DNA of 64,000 nucleotides from JBCBCP01 sp039817385. GTDB taxonomy: Bacteria; Pseudomonadota; Alphaproteobacteria; Rhodobacterales; Rhodobacteraceae. The stretch is taken from positions 186,001 to 250,000 of the forward strand of contig JBCBVY010000005.1 in NCBI GenBank assembly GCA_039817385.1, read 5' to 3'. Shown piece by piece: positions 59,265 to 64,000 of this stretch (positions are counted from its first letter, which is position 1; each line of letters begins with the position of its first letter). Position numbers and translations under genes: made by a program. The notes below the pieces were generated by a model. That model did not search any database. It had not been told where the DNA came from and was given only the letters and a program-made list of their open reading frames with translations.

Positions 59265-59648
59265 CTACGCGGCGGCGATTACTTCGATCTCTAGAAGCCA
59301 CGCTTCGTCGTAGATGCCGGTGATAATCACGGTCAGTGCTGCATCAGTCTCTCCCAGAACGGCGCGGCGCACCTCGGAATTGAGTTGGCGGTAGCGGCGG
59401 TCACTGAGGAACGTCGTGTGCTTGACGATGTTCTCCAGCCCCATCCCAGCGGCCTTGAGCTGCGCCTGGGCACTGCGCCAGGTCAGTTCGGCCTGCGCGC
59501 GGAAGCTTTCCGGGACTTGGCCGTCCACGGTAACGGGGATCTGGCCGCTGACATAGAGGGTGCGGGTGGCGCCGCTGACCGCGACGGCTTGGGCGTAGCC
59601 GCCCGACGCGCCGGGCGCGTCTTGTGCGCCTTTTGCCTGCTTTTCCGT
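59265..59648 (-). CDS. Rid/YjgF family protein with an apparent ACG start
   Basis: The frame encodes a full Rid-fold protein: TEKQAKGAQDAPGASGGYAQ, VAVSGATRTLYVSGQIPVTV, WRSAQAQLKAAGMGLENIVK and LTVIITGIYDEAWLLEIEVI. No ATG, GTG or TTG lies between the upstream in-frame TAG and residue 40. A perfect AGGAGG (59654-59659) stands five bases before ACG (59646-59648), which gives 127 residues, the normal family length. The RidA active-site Arg (RS motif) is absent, so it belongs to another Rid subgroup. Confidence 0.75.
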   Translation of the reverse strand, partial: TEKQAKGAQDAPGASGGYAQAVAVSGATRTLYVSGQIPVTVDGQVPESFRAQAELTWRSAQAQLKAAGMGLENIVKHTTFLSDRRYRQLNSEVRRAVLGETDAALTVIITGIYDEAWLLEIEVIAAA

Positions 59649-59676
59649 CGCCGCCTCCTATGGTGTTGGGCGGCGC

Positions 59677-60888
59677 TTATTGCTTGGTGCCCGGGCGGTA
59701 AAGGTAGTCCCGCGTCACCGGCGCGGCATCCACTTTATGGCCCAGCTGGAAGTGGTAGACGGCTTGCGGCTGCTCTTCGAAGGCGATGATGCAGGCCGTG
59801 AGGTAGTAGCGGAACATCGCGACAAAGCGGTCGTCATACATGGCGCGGATCGTCTCCACGTGGTCTTCAAAGCGGGCGCGCCAGTGGCGGATGGTGCGGG
59901 CGTAGTGCAGGCGCCAGACCTCGATATCCTGTTGCCAGAGCCGCGCGTTCTCAATGGCGGGGGCCAGTTCGGACAGGCTGGGGATATAGCCGCCGGGGAA
60001 GATGTATTTGTTGATCCAGGCCGAATGGGGCTTGGGCGGCTCTGACGCGCTGATGGTGTGGATCAGGGCAAGGCCGTCCGGGTCCAGCAGCTCGGCCACC
60101 TTGCCGAAATAGGCGCCGTAGTTCGGCGCGCCCACGTGTTCCAGCATCCCGACCGACACGATGCGGTGAAAGCGGCCTGTCACGTGGCGGTAGTCTTGCA
60201 GGCGGATGTCGATCTGCTGTGACAGGCCCGCGTCCTCGGCCCGCGTCTTCGCCGTGGCCGCCTGATTGCCTGACAGGGTGATGCCGGTGACATGGGCGCC
60301 GTGGTCCTGCGCGAGGGTCAGCGCCATGCCGCCCCAGCCGCAGCCGATGTCCAGCACGCGCATCCCACGCTCTATCCGCAGCTTGGCCGCGATATGGGCC
60401 TTCTTCGCGATCTGGGCGTCTTCAAGGCTCATCTCAGGGTCCGTGAAATAAGCGCAGGAATACTGCATGTCCGCATCAAGAAAGAGCCGGTAAAGCTCGT
60501 CCGACAGGTCATAGTGATGCGCCACGTTGCGCCGCGCCGCGGCCGGGGCATTGGCCTGTATGAAGCGGCGCAGGTGCATCCGCGCCCGTTGCGCGAGGCG
60601 GAGCCACGCCGGAAAGCCGCCCTTGGCCCGGTTTCGCACCAACGCGCGCAGCAACTCTTCAAGCGTGCAGTCGACAAGCGTCAGGGTGCCGTCCATGAAT
60701 CCCTCGCCCAGCCCCAGATCGGGGTTCAGGCACAGCGCGCGCAGCCGCGCGGGGGTGTGAATGTGCAGGCCCACGCGCATTGCGCCATCGGGCCCGTAGC
60801 TGCGTGTGCTGCCGTCCGGAAATGTGACATCCAGCCTGTCCGTGGCCATGAGGCCGCGCATGAAGTGATCAAAGGCCCGTTCCCACAT
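59677..60888 (-). CDS. Cyclopropane-fatty-acyl-phospholipid synthase
   Basis: A 403-aa SAM-dependent enzyme of the CFA synthase family. HHYDLSDELYRLFLDADMQY and SCAYFTDPEMSLEDAQIAKK, SAM site VLDIGCGWGGMALTLAQDHG, ITLSGNQAATAK, VGMLEHVGAPNYGAYF and WINKYIFPGGYIPSLSEL are diagnostic. It would methylenate unsaturated membrane lipids, often under stress or stationary phase. AAGAGG precedes the ATG at 60888. A related protein with a different N-terminus could be a CFA-like methyltransferase. Confidence 0.93.
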   Translation of the reverse strand: MWERAFDHFMRGLMATDRLDVTFPDGSTRSYGPDGAMRVGLHIHTPARLRALCLNPDLGLGEGFMDGTLTLVDCTLEELLRALVRNRAKGGFPAWLRLAQRARMHLRRFIQANAPAAARRNVAHHYDLSDELYRLFLDADMQYSCAYFTDPEMSLEDAQIAKKAHIAAKLRIERGMRVLDIGCGWGGMALTLAQDHGAHVTGITLSGNQAATAKTRAEDAGLSQQIDIRLQDYRHVTGRFHRIVSVGMLEHVGAPNYGAYFGKVAELLDPDGLALIHTISASEPPKPHSAWINKYIFPGGYIPSLSELAPAIENARLWQQDIEVWRLHYARTIRHWRARFEDHVETIRAMYDDRFVAMFRYYLTACIIAFEEQPQAVYHFQLGHKVDAAPVTRDYLYRPGTKQ

Positions 60889-60958
60889 GGCCCGCCTCTT
60901 CCATCTCATGTCTCGCGCACTGACACGGGGTTGAGGGTGCCGCCTGCGGGCGCATGCG

Positions 60959-61717
60959 TCAAGCGTCCAGGAACGCGCGCACCGCTGCCTCGAAGCTGCG
61001 GGGCTGATCGGCGTGCAGCCAGTGGCCCGCGCGCGGGATCTTGGCAAAGCGCGCGGCGGGGAAGAGCGCCTTGATCGCGGGGCGGTGTTCGGGGCGGACA
61101 TAATCGCTGTCTGCGCCGGAAAGCATGAGGGTTGGGCCAAGGAACTGGCCCGTGATGCCCGGGAAGGACAGGATCTTGGGCATCTCGGCGGCGAGGGTGT
61201 CCAGGTTTAGCCGCCAGCGCTTGTTTGCCACGTCAAGGCTTTGGGTCAGAAAGGCCTGCAGGCCCGGCTCCACCCCTTGGGCGGCCAATTGCGCGGAGGC
61301 GTCCGATCGGCGGGCGACGGTGGAGAGGTCGACCGCGCGCATCGCCTCGATGAACTGGATCTGGCTGTGGTGATAGGAGACCGGCGCGATGTCAGCGACG
61401 ATCAGGCGCTGCACCAGATCGGGGTGCGTGGCCGCTAGCACCATCGCCGCCTTGCCGCCCATCGAATGGCCGACCACGTCCATCGGCGCGCCAAGGGCGC
61501 TGATGGTATCGGCAAGGTCTTGCCCCATGTCCTCATAGCTATGGGTTTCTGTATGCTCTGACGCGCCGTGGTTGCGCATGTCGACGGTCGTGACCGGGCC
61601 ACGGTCCGACAAGCGCTTTGCGATCACGCCCCAGTTGCGGCCCGACCCGTAAAGGCCGTGCACGATCAGGAGCGGTGTGGCGGGGCCGGAGCCGGTGGTG
61701 TCATGGGCAAGGATCAT
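60959..61717 (-). CDS. Alpha/beta-fold esterase (YbfF type)
   Basis: A 252-aa cytosolic hydrolase: LLIVHGLYGSGRNWGVIAKR, VDMRNHGASEHTETHSYEDM, MDVVGHSMGGKAAMVLAATH (GxSxG) and IPRAGHWLHADQPRSFEAAV with the catalytic His. This order is that of YbfF/ABHD11 esterases acting on short acyl or acyl-CoA esters. It lies 70 bases upstream of the CFA synthase gene on the same strand, perhaps the same transcript. Confidence 0.9.
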   Translation of the reverse strand: MILAHDTTGSGPATPLLIVHGLYGSGRNWGVIAKRLSDRGPVTTVDMRNHGASEHTETHSYEDMGQDLADTISALGAPMDVVGHSMGGKAAMVLAATHPDLVQRLIVADIAPVSYHHSQIQFIEAMRAVDLSTVARRSDASAQLAAQGVEPGLQAFLTQSLDVANKRWRLNLDTLAAEMPKILSFPGITGQFLGPTLMLSGADSDYVRPEHRPAIKALFPAARFAKIPRAGHWLHADQPRSFEAAVRAFLDA

Positions 61718-61793
61718 GCGCCACGGCTAGCCGGATTTGCGCGCCGGGGCCAGAGGCTTGAGGCCGCGCGGCGCGCAGGATACACCCCCGCGG

Positions 61794-62168
61794 ATGGCAC
61801 GGGATGGCAGCATAGAGGCGCGGGCGGCGCGTTTGCGCGCGGGGATTGACGCAGCCCTTGGCGTGCGGGGCAAGACGCTGGCCGCGGCTCAGCGCAAAGC
61901 CGGACGGCGCCTGCCGCGCCGCGTGCGCGCGCAGATCGGCATGATCGTGGATGCGCAGAACCGCGCGTCGAACCCGAAGCTGGCCGTGACGCTGGACCAG
62001 GCCGCGCTGGCCCGCGCAGAAGAGGACGCGCTGGCGTGGCTCGCAACGGTGGACCGGGCGGATGCGCGGCGCGGCGCGCTGCTGTCTCTTGCGGGGACCA
62101 TCGTGTTCAACCTGCTGCTTGTCGCGGCGGCGTTCATCGGTTGGATGGTCTGGGCCGGGAAGGTCTGA
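61794..62168 (+). CDS. Small basic protein with a C-terminal membrane helix
   Basis: A 124-aa protein. The N-terminal 90 residues are basic and helical (RAARLRAGIDAALGVRGKTL, AAAQRKAGRRLPRRVRAQIG); the C-terminus has one membrane helix, LLSLAGTIVFNLLLVAAAFI. I do not recognise a family. It would be a tail-anchored cytosolic protein. The start at 61794 was chosen because upstream codons extend into non-conserved sequence. Confidence 0.7.
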   Translation: MARDGSIEARAARLRAGIDAALGVRGKTLAAAQRKAGRRLPRRVRAQIGMIVDAQNRASNPKLAVTLDQAALARAEEDALAWLATVDRADARRGALLSLAGTIVFNLLLVAAAFIGWMVWAGKV

Positions 62169-62279
62169 GGCGCATTTGCGGCGCCGTAAACCTGCAAGTT
62201 TCAGACCACGATTGGTCCAACTATCGCCAGAAACAGCGCCCATAGGGGCTCATCAAGTAAGCGGAAAAGGGCTGATTTG

Positions 62280-63887
62280 ATGGACCCGGACAAGTTGCTT
62301 GCAGAACTGCAAGCGCAGGAAGCCAAGCTGGATGCTGAGTTGGAGAAGCTGGGCCTTGGCAGCTTCGATGATTTCGACGAGAGCAAGATGTGGCAAGGCT
62401 ATCCCGAGATCGTGCGCGTGGCCCATGAGGCCAGTGACGCGGATTTGCTGCCATCCATCAAGCAGTTGATCGAGGGCGGCGCGGATGTGAATGCCGCGTC
62501 ACCCTACGGAGAAACAGCGCTGGATCAATGCTTTGCCCGGAGTGCGTTTGCCGCGGTGCGGTGCCTGATCGAAAACGGGGCGGATTACGCGGGGCATGAA
62601 TGGTCCGCGGCGCATCTGGCGATTGTCATGGGGCAGGTGCCCACGCTCGCGGCGGGTGAGCCGGCAGTGATGGCGCGGGACGCCGCGGGGCGCACGCCGT
62701 TTCTGCACGCCTGCCGGCTGGGCAATCTCGCTGCGGCGGAGGCGCTGCAGGGCATCACCCCGGACGAGGGGCGGCGGGCAACGCCGGACAGCGAAGGGCC
62801 GGTCACCGTGGCCGTCCGGTCCGGGTCGGGCGAGATGCTGGATTGGGTGCTTGCGCAGGGCTATGACGTCGACGAGGCGGACAAGTTCGGTGGCACCGGG
62901 CTTATGGAGGCTGTCGAGCGTGATGATTTGGCCCTTGCCGAGCGGTTGCTGGCGCTTGGCGCAGATGTGGCCAGGGGGCGCAACATTTCAGCGGCCAATG
63001 CCGAAGCGGAGGCGACCACGTCCAGCTTTGGCGCTGCGGCGAACCTGATCATGAAACACACGGCAGATTTGATGAAGGGCTTCATGCCGGATGCGGACGA
63101 CGTCATCACAAGGCCCGCAGACGCCGCCCACAGCCCCGAGATGAAGCGGCTGCTGGTGCGCTACGGGGCCGATGTAAACGATTTCGAGGCCGAGGATATC
63201 GCCATCGTGACCGGCGCGGACCGGATCGCGGAGACCCGCATCACGCCAGAGATGTTCAACGCCCAATCCGCGCCTCGCGCGGGCCAGGCCAATCCCGAAC
63301 AGGTCGATATCCCCTTTTGGCGCGAGCAGATCAGGACCGGGCGCAGCGGCTACCGCGCTGAGATGGATTGCACGGACGCGCGGCACTACGGCGCGGACCG
63401 CATGCCGGTCTGGTCTTTTCAGCGATTTGGCCGGACCGCGACGCGGCTGCCGGACGGGCGCTGGGTTCTGATCGCCGGAGAGCACGAGGACCATTATGAC
63501 CCAGACTTTCACATCTATGCCGATGTGACGGTCATTCATCCCGATGCGCGCGTAGATCATTACATCTACCCGGCGGATGTCTTTCCGCCGACCGATTTTC
63601 ATACCGCGACGTGGCTAGAGGATCATATCCTGCTGATCGGGAGCCTTGGCTATCAGGGGCAGCGGCACGCAGGCGAAACGCAGGTTCTGCGGCTGAACCT
63701 CGCCGATTTTTCGGTGCAGGCGGTGGCGACGTCCGGCCAGAACCCGGGCTGGATTTCACGGCACGATGCGCGCCTTGTTGATCGCCATATCATCGTGTCC
63801 GGCGGGAAGATCGAGCCGGATTACGTCGACAATACCGACACTTTCCTACTGGACCTTGGAACGATGGATTGGACCCGGTGGTCTTAG
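62280..63887 (+). CDS. Ankyrin-repeat protein with a C-terminal kelch-like region
   Basis: A 535-aa protein. An N-terminal coiled coil (LLAELQAQEAKLDAELEKLG) is followed by ankyrin repeats: LIEGGADVNAASPYGETALD, AAGRTPFLHACRLGNLAAAE, KFGGTGLMEAVERDDLALAE and LLVRYGADVNDFEAEDIAIV. The last 180 residues hold beta-strand blades such as RLPDGRWVLIAGEHEDHYDP, TATWLEDHILLIGSLGYQGQ and ARLVDRHIIVSGGKIEPDYV, like half a kelch propeller. No signal peptide. The role is unknown; ankyrins usually bind proteins. Confidence 0.8.
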   Translation: MDPDKLLAELQAQEAKLDAELEKLGLGSFDDFDESKMWQGYPEIVRVAHEASDADLLPSIKQLIEGGADVNAASPYGETALDQCFARSAFAAVRCLIENGADYAGHEWSAAHLAIVMGQVPTLAAGEPAVMARDAAGRTPFLHACRLGNLAAAEALQGITPDEGRRATPDSEGPVTVAVRSGSGEMLDWVLAQGYDVDEADKFGGTGLMEAVERDDLALAERLLALGADVARGRNISAANAEAEATTSSFGAAANLIMKHTADLMKGFMPDADDVITRPADAAHSPEMKRLLVRYGADVNDFEAEDIAIVTGADRIAETRITPEMFNAQSAPRAGQANPEQVDIPFWREQIRTGRSGYRAEMDCTDARHYGADRMPVWSFQRFGRTATRLPDGRWVLIAGEHEDHYDPDFHIYADVTVIHPDARVDHYIYPADVFPPTDFHTATWLEDHILLIGSLGYQGQRHAGETQVLRLNLADFSVQAVATSGQNPGWISRHDARLVDRHIIVSGGKIEPDYVDNTDTFLLDLGTMDWTRWS

Positions 63888-63908
63888 GGCGGCGGCCGCG
63901 CGGCAATG

Positions 63909-63940
63909 AAAAAGGCCGGGTCTGATGCCCGGCCTTTTTT
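63909..63940. terminator. Bidirectional rho-independent terminator
   Basis: AAAAAGGCCGGG, a TCTGATG loop and CCCGGCCTTTTTT form a 7-bp GC stem flanked by A and T runs, so it works in both directions between the convergent ankyrin and glyA-like genes. Confidence 0.93.
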
Positions 63941-63956
63941 GCGGTTTGGCGGCTTA

Positions 63957-64000
63957 TTAGAGCCCCGGATAGAGCGGGAAGCGGGCGCACAGGGCGGCAA
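63957..64000 (-). CDS. glyA: 3' end of a gene, probably serine hydroxymethyltransferase
   Basis: The minus strand ends AALCARFPLYPGL followed by two tandem TAA codons (63957-63959 and 63954-63956). The C-terminal LCxxFPLYPGL pattern fits alphaproteobacterial GlyA, which ends with a short motif of this kind. Only 14 codons are inside the window, so the assignment is tentative. Confidence 0.5.
   Translation of the reverse strand, partial: AALCARFPLYPGL

Overview
The window looks like ordinary chromosome of a GC-rich alphaproteobacterium of the family Rhodobacteraceae (Roseobacter group). I infer this from gene content: an Hsp20-DUF1150 pair, a Hint-domain protein, a sat-cysC fusion, a Rhodobacterales-type UrtB with a long extracytoplasmic domain, C-P lyase genes in the order GHIJKLNM, a single-chain ClpS next to groESL, and many ATGA/GTGA gene overlaps. 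No rRNA, CRISPR array, insertion sequence, prophage or plasmid gene was seen. The one RNA gene recognised is a tRNA-Thr(CGT).

Layout. 0-7 kb: 3' part of a MaoC hydratase gene, a HAD phosphatase-ppaC pair, an MmcQ/YjbR gene preceded by a 26-bp tandem repeat, a DUF2161 protein, a TraB/GumN protein, the CIRCE-controlled groES-groEL operon and clpS. 7-13 kb: EamA transporter, lipase, an orphan PhnM-like amidohydrolase, purEK, small unknown proteins and an AraC regulator divergent from a cupin protein. 13.9-18.2 kb: Hsp20, DUF1150, a secreted peptidase-like protein, a PhzF protein, a family-10 glycosyltransferase and an SMP-30-like protein. 18.2-26 kb: an unknown protein, ATP sulfurylase/APS kinase in frame with a MarR-type helix-turn-helix, a membrane adenylate cyclase with a [2Fe-2S] domain, thioredoxin reductase, an Lrp regulator and a Hint protein. 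26-36.8 kb: a 44-aa basic protein, pgeF, a MidA-type methyltransferase, lgt, a UbiK-type protein, YbjN-proC-CsaA-hydroxyacid dehydrogenase, thymidine kinase, an unknown gene with arsH, a KAS III enzyme and a cytochrome c lipoprotein.

36.8-54.4 kb is the nutrient-scavenging half. It holds the complete urea ABC transporter urtABCDE on the minus strand, then a PHO-box-like site, a hexapeptide acetyltransferase and a secreted glycerophosphodiesterase. The C-P lyase operon phnGHIJKLNM follows, divergent from its GntR regulator phnF. Together these suggest N (urea) and P (phosphonate, phosphodiester) acquisition. No phosphonate transporter (phnCDE) lies in the window.

54.4-64 kb: tRNA-Thr, a structured 460-bp spacer, carB, a HAD-like protein lacking the catalytic aspartates, a Rid-family gene whose only plausible start is ACG behind a perfect Shine-Dalgarno, cyclopropane fatty acid synthase, an esterase, a small membrane protein, an ankyrin-repeat protein and the probable 3' tip of glyA.

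No wholly new multi-gene system was found. The items most worth a second look are the tandem uORF repeat before the MmcQ gene, the MarR-Sat-CysC reading frame, the ACG-start Rid gene, the redox-type adenylate cyclase, the orphan PhnM, the PHO-box/phn/GDPD block and several hairpin repeat families. Gaps longer than about 300 bases without a gene are the urtA upstream region and the spacer between tRNA-Thr and carB; both are described.
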